64,000 bases of DNA from Siphonodentalium dalli (GCA_032622095.1 CP136061.1:220011148-220075147), one strand, 5' to 3'. Shown: positions 1-14,846, numbered from the stretch's first letter. Notes: generated by a model from the sequence alone, not told the origin. Numbers and translations: made by a program.

Positions 1-1777
<1,777 letters not shown>

Positions 1778-1932
1778 GTTTTACATACATAGTATTACAT
1801 TAGACACAAAGCAACATCTGTTCAGTGAGAAAGTCCCTTGCACGTATGCGTCACTCACTACCACGGAGGAGGAAAAGCGGTTCATGTTCACGGTAAATGG
1901 TATCTTGCCAAAATCTGACATACCATATTGTT

Positions 1933-2333
1933 TTAACCCTTTACCCAACAAACCAGCCAAAACCGGCCAAATAAAGCTTCAACAGCCTAAACTATCTTCG
2001 GTCTGTCTCAATAGAACCATACAAATATGGATATCATTGGAACCGGCTCCTTGACCACATTGTGATAGTTACAGTTATGCCCTGTGCCAATGCATTCTCT
2101 TATATATGCGAGTCGACCATAGGTCGCCTCGCATATATAAGAGAATGCATTGGCCTAAAAAAAATCTTTTTTTTAACACTTTTTACCATTTTTTCTTACA
2201 TTCTTTAACAATTTTATAATTTTTAATGTGTTAAGCCAATGCATTCTCTTATATATGCGAGGCGACCTATGGTCGACTCGCATATATAAGAGAATGCATT
2301 GGCACAGGGCCCTTCTGTTGGGTAAAGGGTTAA
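1933..2333. mobile_element. piggyBac-like MITE, copy 1
   Basis: Flanked by TTAA and bounded by inverted termini CCCTTTACCCAACA / TGTTGGGTAAAGGG. TTAA duplication plus CCC...GGG ends are the piggyBac hallmark. The interior has two near-perfect hairpins with arms CCAATGCATTCTCTTATA, at about 2088-2154 and 2236-2303, separated by an A/T-rich spacer. There is no coding capacity. Nearly identical to 12803-13201. Confidence 0.88.
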
Positions 2334-3631
2334 ATATGAAACAAAGTGATCAAGGATCAAGGGTTGCGAGATAGTGATATGAGGCTAGCACATAGACAGC
2401 AACCAAACAAGCAACATATATATAGAATGTTCAAGCTGCATGGTGTATACAACGTCTGATGGTTTATCTGAACAAACCAACACATATGGTATGTGAAACA
2501 CAGAAATTTAAACACCAACACCTGACAAAAGCCAGACTTAATTGAAATTGGACAGGGGAGGGTATGTGCTAATAATTAGAGCAATGTGACCAATTAGAGA
2601 TGAAACATGAGAATGGTCAGATTGAAACTATTTGAGTTTTTATATTGGATAACATGTGTCTATGAAAGAGTGTGAATTGTTATTTTTTTTAAGTTGAGAA
2701 TTAGAGAGATATAACCAATGTCTGTAAACAGCACAAATGTAAAAGATCCAGTCATGTCCCCACAGGGCAGCCACAGCTGAGAGTATACATGGATAAGTAC
2801 ATACATTCCTATGGGATGGATGTAACAATCATGTTAATATTTTCTAAATCAATCAACCGATCGATACAAAATATAAAGAGGCGAGGGGTGTGTCATCATT
2901 AAAGAGACGGGCGGCCTTCATTGTGGGTTATAATTTAGAAATAACATTTATCAAATTGTGATAATTTCCTCAAGAATATACTAATAGTATAGCATAATGT
3001 TGATATGAATGCGATAGTAATCACAAAACCCGCTTTGTGTCAGAGAAAATGCAGGCCGAGTGTTGTTCAGTTTCTCGAAAAAAAAACGCGCAGTGATTTG
3101 TTTATAAGCAGTCACGATATTGCGTCATTTTCTTATTTAGATTCGCGCGCATTATATTACTATAGCAGGGTTACCTGGCGTTGCCCAGGTTAATGTATGC
3201 TGTGGATATGTGTTGGGAATAGAGAATGCTCTTGCTTAGAGTGTTATACGTTTTCTCATAAATTGTATATTCAAATAGCATCACAAAACATGATTATTCA
3301 GTCATGGAATATAAGTAGTGGCTCACCTTGTCAATTGTCATTCTGTTTATCGCGATTAATCCGTTCCACCAATAATGATGTATTTATTTATTTACAACTG
3401 CGTATACATTAGACGTTATAATATGATACATGAACATCATAAACACATTAGTTCGATAAAAGATGATAATTGGGTTTTACATATTGAGATGTATCAATCA
3501 ATCTAGTGGGTTGGACTAAGATCTCGAGGACACCTGGCTATCATATCTCCATGAAGATACAGATGTTTCAAAGAAATTTCCAGGTGCTCCTCTGTTCATG
3601 GTGCTATATATTTGCTGTGCACATATAGCAG
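2334..3631. other. intergenic, no gene recognised
   Basis: AT-rich sequence with only short ORFs. Fragments of dispersed repeats appear at 2855-2925 (GAGGGGTGTGTCATCAT, also at 12320) and 3165-3195 (GGTTACCTGGCGTTGCC). Confidence 0.4.
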
Positions 3632-3931
3632 CTACATGTGCACAGAGCGAGATTTTGAGTTGTTTATGTCAGTCGATGAGTCTGTTCTAAAACCCTTGTC
3701 AGATGTCAGTATTGGTAGGATCCTGAAAACTCTTGTGCTACTAACTGCATTTTCTTGTATATCAGAAGAAACTATATTTGACTGCACACTGTCACCACTA
3801 TTTTTGAACAGGCCTTCCATATCTCTTGACAAATTGTAACTTTTTGTGGAAACTGTATTGAATGGAACAGAATAAATTTTGTTATTATATATATGCAATC
3901 CTCTGACGGTTCGAGGTCTCTCAGTTTGCAC
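3632..3931 (-). CDS. open frame of unknown status, Ser/Asn-rich
   Basis: A 99-codon frame running to a TAG, starting only from a non-ATG codon, so at most an internal or terminal exon. Composition (…MEGLFKNSGDSVQS…, …TSDKGFRTDSSTD…) looks less repetitive than surrounding frames and could be a true exon or a retro-fragment. No domain was recognised, and an overlapping 75-codon frame exists on the other strand. Confidence 0.15.
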   Translation of the reverse strand: MQTERPRTVRGLHIYNNKIYSVPFNTVSTKSYNLSRDMEGLFKNSGDSVQSNIVSSDIQENAVSSTRVFRILPILTSDKGFRTDSSTDINNSKSRSVHM

Positions 3932-4259
3932 GAATATATGTATCTCTTCAATAGAATGATAAATATACGTTTAATGCTTCTTCTAGTTATCTCTTTTTGC
4001 TAGCTCATTGTGTGAATGTCTTGATTGCCATTCCCATATAGATATTACTGTTAAGAAGATATAATTGTTCAAGCGACTTATGTGGGTCACCATATGTCGG
4101 GATTGTGAAATGTGAACGCCCAACTACTTAAAATGATATGGAGATGGCCTGGTGACTGTATATAACTTATATGTGGATATCGGCGAATGGCAATCTTATC
4201 AATGATAGTGCATATCCGCTCGCCATCCGTGACGCAAACGACACCAAGTGTGATTTAAT

Positions 4260-5865
4260 TCATGGTATGTCATTAGAGAAAAACGTGTATGAATTTGGTG
4301 GAATTAATTAAATAAATTGTTGATGCAACGCTGACTCGAACAACGCCATATTGCGAAGGTGATTATGTATTCGTTTGGTGGAAATCAGCCACAAAACTAT
4401 TTCACCATATTTTTTTAATTACCCCTCCCACCAACAGCGTCATTTTAGAAAATTTTAACCCGCACCATTATCTTCCTTGTAAAAAGTTACCCCTCTTAGA
4501 ACGCCTTGGTGCCATCTCGATTGTACCGCGTGAAGGTATATATAGAACGCATACAGACAGAAAGACAGACAGACAGCACGATTTTATTTCTTGTATCATT
4601 TGAGAAGAACGTGTCTGAATTTGATGGTAATTGGTACTAAAAATATTTTGTATCAATTTTGGTGACCCTCCCGTCCCTATTTCGGACTCAAGTTGCACAC
4701 ACTAAGACTCATTAGAGATTAGAGATGCATATATATGAAATTGGTAAAAATTGGCGAGTATACAAATTCGTATCAAATTTAAAGTCCCCATATCTCTCAC
4801 CCATAGGGCACCAATTTGGTGTATCTAAACCACACGATAAGATTCCTCGTATCATGGAGAAGAATATGTATCAATCTGGTGGAAATCGGCACTAAACATA
4901 TAGATATCATTTTTTGTGTCCCTCTCATCTCTATACACCACTGACTCGAATGGCCCCACCTGTGACATCCTTAAACCACACGATTACACTCCTGATATCA
5001 TGGAGATGATTGTTTATAAGTTTGGTGATAATCGGCGACTAAACAATTTTTTTTATCAAATTTGGTGCCAATCCCTCCCCTCTCCAGCTCTCACCCAAAC
5101 AGCACCACTATGGCGCCTTTAAATCACGATTAGATTCCTCGTATCATGAATAAGAACGTGTATCAATTTGGTGGAAATTGGCGTTAAAAAAATTGTGCAT
5201 CAATTTTGGTGCCCTTGTCCCTTTCAATGCAACACTGACTCGAATGAGGCCACAATTGACAGATAAAAGCCACACCATTAGACTCATCATACCATGGGGA
5301 TGATTTTGTATAAGTGTGGTGGCAATCGGCGACTTATTATCAAATTTAGTGCCCACCCCTCCCAATCTCTCATCCAAAAACAACAATTTGGCATTGTTAA
5401 ATCGCACAATTAGATTCCTTGTATCGTGAAGAAGAATATATATCAATTTGGTGGAAATCGGCGCTAAAATTAGTTTTGATCAATTTTGGTGCCCCTCTCC
5501 CCTTCCGTTCATCCCTGACTCAAACGACGCCACTTTTGACATATTTAAACCACACCGTTGGATTCTTCATATCATGGGGATGATTATATGTAAGTTTCGT
5601 GGCAATCGGCGACAGAAAAAAAATGTGCCCCGCCCCCCTTCCGGGCACCCCTGACGCGAACGGCGCGACTTTTGCCATATTTAAACCACGCCATTAGATT
5701 CCTCATATTATGGGGATGATTATATATAAGTTTGGTGGCAATCGGCGACAATTTTATTTTCTGCCCCTCCCCCTTTTCTGCCCCTGACAACAACGGCGTC
5801 ATCTAGATGGTCCCCTGTGAATTTCTATAGAACACAGACAGACAGACAGACAGACAGACATTCGC
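4260..5865. repeat. degenerate tandem array, about 145-bp period
   Basis: The phrase TTTGGTGGAAATCGGCG or a close variant recurs near 4293, 4374, 4620, 4736, 4874, 5020, 5166, 5315, 5447, 5592 and 5731. Between copies stand CACACGATTAGATTCCTC and CTGACTCGAACGGCG motifs. Spacing in the second half is 132-149 bp. The array carries GACA runs near 4556 and at its right end (5827-5855). Confidence 0.85.
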
Positions 5866-5879
5866 AAATATAGATATAG

Positions 5880-6920
5880 ATACGTCAGTTGTAAAACCCA
5901 TAATTTGGTGCGTCTGCAACTTACAATAATATCATAGTAAATTTCTTATTTGGTATATAGGTTAGGAGGTTGGATTGAAAGAACAATTATATTATATACA
6001 TGTTTTCTGTTTGAGCATTACTCAATCACGAAGTAACGTTAATTAACTGGATTTTGAACTGACAGCGGATACAATAAAATAATTTGGTGTAATTTGAATG
6101 CGATTGTTGATGGACCCAATAATTTTATCTTGGCCTTCCACAGTGTAACGGAACATTTGGTTGGACCATCGGGTTGTTCCGACTGCTTCTATAAACAAAT
6201 TGTTCTGTAACGTGTTTGATGTTTGTTTACATAACAAAGCGTACAAACATGACAATAACATGTAATGTATGCGATATTTATGATTGATATAAGTACAACA
6301 TGTCTATTATATAATATTCTTTCTGTTTATGGCGGTTTTAGCGGATGTGACTATTTTAACAGCTACCGGTACTATACCCACCACGAAGTCCGCCCGTATC
6401 TTTAACCTGCAAATACGATATGAACACCATCGGATAGCGAGAGGCCGATCACGATCGGCAGATGTTAACCCATTCCTTGGCGATAGTAAATTACTCTGAT
6501 CGGAATCATAAATGAGAGTTTTGATGTTGAATTATAGAGTATACTGTTAGGTACTATTATAGACAAGGCACATAACACAAATTACTGGAATTTATGTGTC
6601 ACTCACATGTATATAAGAGAATGCACTGGAACAGGATATGTAATGCTGAACCACCACAGCCTTGGGTTAAATGTGAAAAGGTGACATGGACAGTGGACAT
6701 GCAATACTTGACCAAGAGATTCCAATATACTGATAATGTATCAAAGTCTACCCACAACAGCAATCAAGATAAACACCTTACTGCTGACCGATTAATATCT
6801 GTTATACAGCAGAGCTGTCAATATATCACAGGATTATGTTAAATAGGGCAAGGAATTCAAACTAAATTTATTTTTTTAAGAGTGAATATTTTTTTTTCGA
6901 AAAAGAGCCATAAATCAGTT
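5880..6920. other. intergenic, no gene recognised
   Basis: Includes a short dispersed repeat at about 6438-6490 (GAGAGGCCGATCACGATCGG, again at 9777) and, at 6600-6632, a half-arm of the piggyBac-MITE hairpin (TATATAAGAGAATGCACTGG). Confidence 0.4.
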
Positions 6921-6924
6921 AAAA

Positions 6925-7140
6925 ATTGTCTCATCAAACGGGGGGGGGGGGCGTAAAAAAGTTGCGAGACGTGGGGGTCTTTTTTTACATTTCCATTTTT
7001 TACAACCACCCACCCTTTCTTGCATTTTTTTTTCATAAAATTTTAGACACCCACCCCAAAACAACAAAGCTTTATGTTGGTCCCCTCTGTAAAAACGACC
7101 AACCGCTCTGTATTGGTCCCTTCTTTGAAAAACCAAATTA
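6925..7140. mobile_element. diverged G-rich MITE fragment
   Basis: A poly(G) run followed by AAAAAAGTT and ACCACCCACCC / GACACCCACCCC modules like those of the poly(G)-ended family at 38438, 40581 and 49671, but without an identifiable target duplication. Frames on both strands here are repeat translations. Confidence 0.5.
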
Positions 7141-8570
7141 AATGTTACTTCCTGTTAACAAACATGTGCAAAATTGAACTCTAAGCAATCAACAAAGGTA
7201 GAATATTATGTGATTAAATTGGTAAATTTATAACCCAGCCTATTCATCTGTGTGAGTACAGCTGGTGTGAGTAGGTGAAAAATATGTTGAATCCCCTGCA
7301 ATGACAACAAAAAATAACTAGGGTCAGTGTTAGGGCTTATAGTAGAATAAAAAATTACACAAAATTAAATTTATCTTTTTTCAGACATCAACCAGCATCA
7401 ACTAGTGGGCCTAGAGCCTAAAGCAATACCAAAAAGGAAAATGTGCATATGAACCAGTGTACGAATTAGCTTTTATGTATGCCTGCATGACCACCGACCG
7501 ACCCCGCATTACGACTTAGAACTAGGCCTTAGAAATAATGCTTAACCCTTTGAGTTTGAACGTTGATGGTCAATTTAGTGCCAAATCCATATACACGGAT
7601 GTATATTACTGAGATTAATTTGAACAACCAGAGCTGAACTTCGGTTATGTACTGGATGGAGTTCACGTGCAATAAGAAATTCACACACATTCTGTACATG
7701 ACCTTTATGTGTGCCTTCAAACTAGACCACCTTGCATGCACATCATCTTATAAATATACAATAATTTTAAGTAAATTAATTTTTCTTCTTTGATAATTTT
7801 CAAATTAGCCTGAATTAGACAGTAAGTGTCATTTACATACTAGTATATGCAGGTAATTATGGGATATAATAATTACAATGTGAACAAAACTGTAATGTGT
7901 CCTGGCCCTTCTTCACATCTATTTAAATAATATTTTTATACTTTTCAGAAGACTATCCAAGGAAGGTTATATTTTTGTTTCTTTCAATAAATGTTATTAA
8001 AACTTTATTTAATGTCTACTTATTTACTTATTGATGGTTGTCAACAACACTGAAACAAATAATTTGACAATTCAAATAATTATTTGACAAACGTATATTT
8101 AAAAATCAATTTAGTATACAAACACTGATACAAATATTTAGTTCATACATTACATTCATGCATCAACTAACTGTATGAGTAAAGAGACTGTCATGAAGTA
8201 TAAGAATTATTGTAATATTCTGTCATGAGTTGTAACTGTTAGCTGATATTAAGTTCACCCTACCCTAGAGCTATCTGAAGTATTTTTTTATTGATCTACA
8301 CCGTGAACTAGACAATTTTCAATATAAAAACTGCCAAGCAAGCTGAAACAGACACAATAAAAAAAATTCCCGCGCAAAAAAAATCAATGAAAATTTTGGG
8401 ACCCACCCCCACAATATTCACTATTTTTCCATTTTATATCAACTTATGGGGTAATTATAACAATATTGAATGTATTAGTGCTTCTCATATTGCAACAAGC
8501 CACAACATATAAACAAATATGTTTAAAACAGTTGAAAATATGTCAATGAAAAAACAAATTCAAAAAAGGT
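7141..8570. other. intergenic, no gene recognised
   Basis: AT-rich, short ORFs only. A fragment of the G-rich MITE family (GGGACCCACCCCCAC) is present near 8398-8412. Confidence 0.4.
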
Positions 8571-8574
8571 GATA

Positions 8575-8830
8575 AAAACTGTTTCCGGCCTCGGGTACCC
8601 ACCCACCCCCACCTCATGTCTCGTAAAAACAATTCGCCCCCCCCCCCTGGATCAAACACATATTCGAACTCGATCTGTCTTTTGTGCTGAGAAATTCATA
8701 TACAAAATTTGGTTCCGATCAGATAAAAAATGTTTGAGTTATCGCACCATGCGTAAAGTGTCTACAGACAAACAGATGGATGGACTAATGACAGTTGGTC
8801 AATCCGGATGTTGACACTTCCATACTATGA
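8575..8830. repeat. G-rich MITE end joined to a GATCTGT...GACAGACA repeat unit
   Basis: TTCCGGCCTCGGGTACCCAC...CCCCCCTG at 8580-8650 resembles the right end of the poly(G) MITE family. It runs straight into one unit of the repeat seen at 9236-9777 (TATTCGAACTCGATCTGT, TTATCGCACCATGCGTAAAG). Confidence 0.6.
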
Positions 8831-9231
8831 TATGGGTAAACATAAAAATTAGTCTTTTGTGGGTATTAAAGTATCAATTTTCCGATCTCCACCAGCATGG
8901 GCATGCATTTGATTTTTTTGTCTATGAAACACTGGACAAACATGACAAAATATGTGATAAAACACAATTTATTCCCATCTTTCCTGACAGAGACCTTCTC
9001 AGAAACCCAGAGTAAGAATGCAAATTAATTACCGGTAGATAGAGCTACAGTCTGTAGGCCAGTGTCCTGTCCCTCAAAAACATATATCCGGTTACCCTCA
9101 CACTAATGTCTAAAGATAACTCTAATTATCAATAACTCAGATTTACTGTTTGTCTCTCACAGAGCTAAAGTGATACTGCTGGTAATCAATTAGTTGTTGA
9201 CTGCTATGGTTATCTGTTCAATTATTAGTTG

Positions 9232-9775
9232 AAAAAGGGCCATAACTCTGGTATAAAATGTTGGATCTAACCCATATTCAATCTCGATTTGTATTTTGAG
9301 TTGAGAAACTCGCATACCAAATTTGGTTCTTATCAGTTGAAAATGGTTGATTTATCAAAATATGCAGAAATTCTATGTCAAAGGGCCATAACTCCATTAA
9401 AAAATATCGGATCAAACCCATATTCGAACTCGATCTGTATTTTGGTCCGAGAAACTTGCATACCAAATTTGATTCTGATCAGATAAAATATTTTTGAGTT
9501 ATGGTAGCATGCATGAATTCTAAGTCGAAAAAGGGCCATAACTCCGTAAAAAAAAACTCGGATCGAACCCATATTCGAACTCGATCTGTATTTTGGGCTG
9601 AGAAACTCAGATACCAAATTTGGTTGCGATAAGATAGAAAATATTTTAGTTATCGCACCATGCGTAAAGTGTCTACAGACAGACAGACGGGCGGACGGAC
9701 GGACGGACTAACGACGAGTGGTCAATCCGGACAACGACACTATGTTTACCATACTATGGTATGGGTAACATAACG
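9232..9775. repeat. degenerate tandem repeat, about 150-bp unit, with GGAC tail and terminal hairpin
   Basis: Three units of GGGCCATAACTCCGTAA, CCCATATTCGAACTCGATC, CATACCAAATTTGGTT and GATCAGATAGAAAATG, beginning near 9238, 9380 and 9531. They are followed by a (GGAC)n run near 9690-9705 and the palindrome CCATACTATGG within TTTACCATACTATGGTATGG. The same order recurs at 11458-11853. Confidence 0.85.
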
Positions 9776-9776
9776 A

Positions 9777-11440
9777 GAGGCCGATCACGATCGGCAGATG
9801 TTTAACCCATACCTTAGCGATAGCGACTAGCCATAACTGATAATTTGTCAAAGATATGATCACAGGAATTAATCCATATATCAGTACCCAACTTGAAATC
9901 AAAAGCTCAAATAATTTGTCTTAAGAAAGGGTTAAAGTATTTGTGTTGGGGGGGGGGGGGGGGAGTAGTTTTAAATCTCATAACTCTGTCTCTATTCACA
10001 CAAGGACCTCTCACTGTGAGATCCAATGGTTTAGTGATTTCGGAGGACATGTTTAGGAGTTTAAGTTAACTCATTGGAAGCAAAAGTGATAAATCCCTAT
10101 CTTTGCCACTTTTGACATGCCAGATATTCAAAATTTATTATTCACTTCTAAAAAGAAATTATAATTGTTGACAAGCCAGACTGCTTAGAACGACATATAT
10201 GTAGGGGATTCCATCTCGTATCTAAATGGTACTTTAATTACCCCTTCCCCCATTCTCCCCAGTTATTTGTTTATCAAACATGGACAGATATAAGATCAGA
10301 TCTGACCTGTGTATTAAATAAGATTAAGTTTTTTTTATAACAGGGGTGTATGGTTTTCAAAAATATATGTAGTTTATACAATTCAAAAGTATTATCTATA
10401 TAATGTTATACAGACATAATATGATGGGGATGCTAGCCCATATGACCACTAAATCGTTCATATAAAAGAAAGTAAGTTAGCCCTCATTTGAATGGTTTCA
10501 CACATTACAATATTTTACAAGTAGCTTGGGCACTAAAAGCCACAACCTTCAATGTTAATCTTCTAAGTGCTCTGTGGCCCCTAAAATTCAATCAACCATG
10601 AAAATGTGAACAAATGGGAAAATAAGGTTCCTGGAAATACTAACATCTACCATGATTTTCAAAACAAGTCATCACAACAAGTCATGTATATTTATCTGCC
10701 TGTTTCCCATTGCATAGATAAATCATATTGGCTATTAGCTGTTGTTTTAATTTCAAATTGAAAGCACGTGTCTGAAGGGTTAATATATTTTTCAAAAATC
10801 AATTAATCAGTCAATACCAAAATTGATAGAAGTGAATAGTGTGCAAAGATACCCAATAGATATTAAGAGATATGAGGAAGAGTCCATGTACATTTTATAG
10901 CATGTGTCTATGGAAACCTTGGAAAGGGTTAATTATTTTTGAAGCAAATTAATGGAATTTAGAAGACACTTATATAGGTGAGGGGGGGGGGGGGGCTTAT
11001 CTCACCCTGTAATGAAATTTCAAGAATAGGAAAAACACCAGTCTTGTGCTGCCATTAATCAATTTGACAGTTAGAATAAACAAACAGCCACCCACCAGTG
11101 TTGTTTATCTTGCTTGACCCACCAGAGCTCTGTATCATATGTCATAACTCATTTCATAACAGATTTCACTTGGAATGACAACATCTATAAAAATCCTCTC
11201 ATATACTCTGGATGTTGGATGATCACATGGTAATTTATTGATATCATTATATTACATGAAACTATTGCAATAAAATCTTCATATTTTCAAAACAGGATAT
11301 CACACCTAATTAATCGTATAAAACTAAAATAAATGAAAGTGTCAATTTTTTTTTATTGTTATTAAAGTTCAAACAAAATTTAATATTTGTATATGCTAAA
11401 TTTAGCAAGGAGCTAAATCTAAAAAAATTGAATTTTGTTA
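9777..11440. other. intergenic with poly(G) tracts, no gene recognised
   Basis: Poly(G) runs at 9947-9963 and 10982-10995. No convincing ORF. Confidence 0.4.
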
Positions 11441-11449
11441 AAAAAACAA

Positions 11450-11855
11450 AAAATTCTCGAAAAAGGGTCATAACTCCTTTAAAATTAATCGGATCAAACC
11501 CATATTCGGACTCGATCTGTATTTTGGGCTGTGAAACTCACATACCAAATTTGGTTCCAATCCAATGTTTGAATTATGGCAGAATGTGTGAATTCTAAGT
11601 CGAAAAAGGGCCATAACTCTGTAACAAAAACTCGGATCAAACCCAAATTCGAACTCGATCTGTATTTTGGGCTGAGAAACCCATATACATAATTTGGTTT
11701 CGATCGGATAGAAAATGTTTGAGTTATCGCATTACTCGTAAAGTGTCTACGGACAGACAGACAGACAAACGGACGGACAGACAGACGGACGAACGACGAG
11801 TGGTCAATCCGGGCAACGACACTATGTTTACCATACTATGGTATGGGTAAACATA
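11450..11855. repeat. second copy of the GATCTGT/GGAC-tailed repeat
   Basis: Two units matching 9380-9775 in the same orientation, including the GACA/GGAC run at about 11751-11795, CGACGAGTGGTCAATCCGG and the terminal CCATACTATGG palindrome. Confidence 0.85.
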
Positions 11856-11938
11856 AAAAGTACTCCATTATCGCGCCGGATAGCATGTGTCCACAGACAG
11901 ACTTATTAAAAGCCAATACATCAATTAATAACGACCCC

Positions 11939-11961
11939 GCTCGGCGCGCTAGCGCCGAGCT
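11939..11961. repeat. GC-rich perfect hairpin
   Basis: Stem GCTCGGCG / CGCCGAGC around a short loop, unusually GC-rich for this window. It probably marks the end of a dispersed repeat. Confidence 0.6.
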
Positions 11962-12169
11962 CGGTCGTGTATAGGTAGCAGGCGGGCGTACGTACTTGTG
12001 ACAATCTCAGTCACACACAGACCATCTACACCAACTATAAGATAAATAGGCTTGATGGTTCTTGAGAAGATGTTTTAAGAATTACTGTAAAAGGATAGAT
12101 TTATGTCCCTGGAATTTATGGGAATGGTTAATTCTTCAAACAATCGTTACCAACACGTATAAAAGTGAG

Positions 12170-12510
12170 GGTGTGTCATTATAAACCTGCAAATATAATA
12201 TGAACACGATCCGATAAAAAAATACTTGAGTTATCGCATCGGATCGAAAATGTCTATTGGTATATGGATGGAAAGTGTTTATAATTTATAAACCGATCGA
12301 TACCAAAACCTAAACTGGTGAGGGGTGCGTCATCATAATCTTGATCATGAAATACGAACACATTCCGATAAAAGTATGTGGGATATCGCGACACATATCA
12401 TGTGTACGGGAAGGCGTATACGGAAAGTCGAACGACGAATGGTTGATCCGAACGTCGGCATTAGTGTACCATACATGGTATGAGTAAACATAAAAATGTA
12501 AACACTTGCA
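12170..12510. repeat. two-unit degenerate repeat ending in a CATACATGGTATG palindrome
   Basis: Units share GGGTGTGTCAT(C)AT, AACACGATCCGATAAAA and a TATCGCGACA-type phrase. The right end, ACCATACATGGTATGAGTAA, parallels the termini at 9775 and 11853. Confidence 0.6.
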
Positions 12511-12802
12511 CACTTGGTAGATTAGATTAGATAGATTTATTGACAGATACGTCCACTCGAGGCCGATGTCCAAACAATTACATAAATAAAATGTGATAAG
12601 TATAGCAACACACACATATACATATTAATTTCCAATGTTTGGTGAATCACACCGTTTATGTAGAAAGATTTGAACCATGTTGCAGATGATATTACATGTT
12701 TTAGGTTCATCAGTCGATATAAGAATTTCCGTTGGTCAGCCATAATTTCTGTTTATTTCCGCAAAGAAACACTCTCTTAGATTTGTATAAATGGGGCATC
12801 GC

Positions 12803-13201
12803 TTAACCCTTTACCCAACAAACCGGCCAAAACCGGCCAAATAAAGCTTCAACAGCCTAAAATATCTTCGGTCTGTCTCAATAAAACCATACAAATATGG
12901 ATATCATTGGAACCGGCTCATTGACCAAATTGTGATCATTACAGTTATGCCCTGTGCCAATGCATTCTCTTATATATGCGAGGCGACCATAGGTCGCCTC
13001 GCATATATAAGAGAATGCATTGGCCTAAAAAAATCTTTTTTTAACACTTTTTACCATTTTTTCTTACATTCTTTAACAATTTTATAATTTTTAATGTGTT
13101 AAGCCAATGCATTCTCTTATATATGCGAGGCGACCTATGGTCGACTCGCATATATAAGAGAATGCATTGGCACAGGGCCCTTCTGTTGGGTAAAGGGTTA
13201 A
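12803..13201. mobile_element. piggyBac-like MITE, copy 2
   Basis: 399 bp, TTAA at both ends, identical terminal inverted repeats to copy 1 and the same pair of internal hairpins. The high similarity of two copies 10.5 kb apart suggests recent mobilisation by an autonomous piggyBac elsewhere. Confidence 0.88.
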
Positions 13202-14455
13202 TTGTATGGCACGTACATCACAGGAAAGCAATCGCGCAGATGCACATATCAGCCATACAAGAAAACAAGAAAACAATAACAGAAATGTTAACGCCATCAA
13301 GATCGTATTATTAGGCATATATAAAACTTATAATATAAAATATATATTGGCTTCATGAATATAGTACCTCATAATTTCGTTAAAACAACTAATCCTTCAA
13401 ATTATTACAACAACTATGGCTTATCATTGCAAATGTCTCATGCACCACACCAGAAAGCCTCTAAAAAGCTGATAAAAAATCTACTAATCGGATTAAATAC
13501 ACACTCGATACTTCGATCGCAATACGACATTTAGTCTACAACTAAACTGAGACATACTTTATCAGCAATGTTTGCTGTTATATTATGCTTTGTGTTCCCG
13601 CCAAAAAATCTCCAGCCATTGTTACACCTAAATATCGAAATCAATTAACGCGGCCATAAAAGTTATACATACTGCAACAATGAGACATCCGTGAAAATAC
13701 ATCCGCGAATCCATACCTCCTGCAACAAGACAGTCAATGACTGTGGGGTCGCTCATCAGACTGCAAAGACTGATAAGATTGGGACTCTGGAGACCACAAC
13801 AGTCAGAACTTTTCATAATCACTTTAAAAGAAATAGCTCTAAACAGGATATGTGGCTAGAGAGACTTCACGTATGTAGATTACCAACTGTACACTACTGA
13901 TCACCCCCTCCTCCTACAGCTCAACAAGTCCCCTCCGATCGGGCTACAGACTCCCAAGTCTTAGGTTTGAATTTCACAACTGACACCTCAAACTTTCTCA
14001 ATTGTTGGAAATTTCCAATCTCACAAGCGCCTTTTTCTAAAACCATTTAGATATGTTTGAAGCCCAATTATCCATGGACCCAAAACACAATACATGTATG
14101 TCAGATTAATCAGTCAGGTGGTTCCAAGGTAGATGTTTTAATGAATTTGGTATTTCAATGATTTTATTAGACACAAAAGTGTTAACTCAAGGTAATTTCA
14201 TACCAAATATAAGCAAAATAGGCCATTTGATTCTTGTATAGAAGACACATTATAAATTACTATGGAGAGAAAGAGTAATGTAGCTGGCCTTGCATCTACT
14301 TGACCTGGTGACCCTGATTGAACATATCTGAATCACAATCACCAAAGGAGCAAGCCTGCAAATAGTGTGCCTATTCCTACATTGTATGTGTCTGGCCTCA
14401 AGCAACACAATGTATTATACAACCAAGCCTTGAAATAGTGTGATAGTGTGTCTGT
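13202..14455. other. intergenic, no gene recognised
   Basis: Contains a diverged unit of the ACCAAAT/TGACCTGGTGACC repeat class near 14090-14350. ORFs are short and featureless. Confidence 0.4.
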
Positions 14456-14460
14456 CATTT

Positions 14461-14554
14461 GCAGAATGAGGTCCCCCAGAGGGTGACTTTAGTGACGCTT
14501 TTCTGCACAATGGGCTAGCATCACTTAATTCACCCTCTGGGGACCTCATTCTGC
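14461..14554. mobile_element. foldback MITE copy A (GCAGAATGAGGT arms)
   Basis: Imperfect palindrome with arms GCAGAATGAGGTCCCC / GGGGACCTCATTCTGC and inner GAGGGTGAATT / AATTCACCCTC. Flanking homology with the copy at 58250 continues on both sides (CTGTCATTTGCAG; CTAAG.CC.TCA). Confidence 0.8.
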
Positions 14555-14753
14555 TAAGGCCCTCAACTGCTATGGCAGACCAAGGATAAGATTGAAGTTC
14601 CCCAGTTGAAGTTGATGTTCACCCATTGGGCACCTCAATTATGAATTTTATCTTCTGCAATTTTAGGGGATATAGAAACTTCCTAGAAGGGAAATGTAAC
14701 TAACAACAATGTTAATTTGATACTATAGATACTTCCCAGAAGATGAGGCCTAA

Positions 14754-14846
14754 GCAGAATGAGGTATCCAGAGGGTGAATTTGGTGATGCTAGCCCGCTG
14801 TGTGGGATAGCATCACTAAATTCACCCTCTGGGGACCTCATTCTGC
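14754..14846. mobile_element. foldback MITE copy B, inverted relative to A
   Basis: Same palindrome as copy A, but its outer flanks are exchanged (GAGGCCTAA on the left, CAAATGACAGGCA on the right). Copies A and B therefore form a larger inverted pair around 14555-14753. A further half arm lies at 15046-15075. Confidence 0.8.

Noticed and set aside
2085-2310. Hairpins as possible structured RNA genes
   Set aside because: They lie symmetrically inside TTAA-flanked MITEs and recur only with them; no pol III boxes or terminators are arranged as in an RNA gene.
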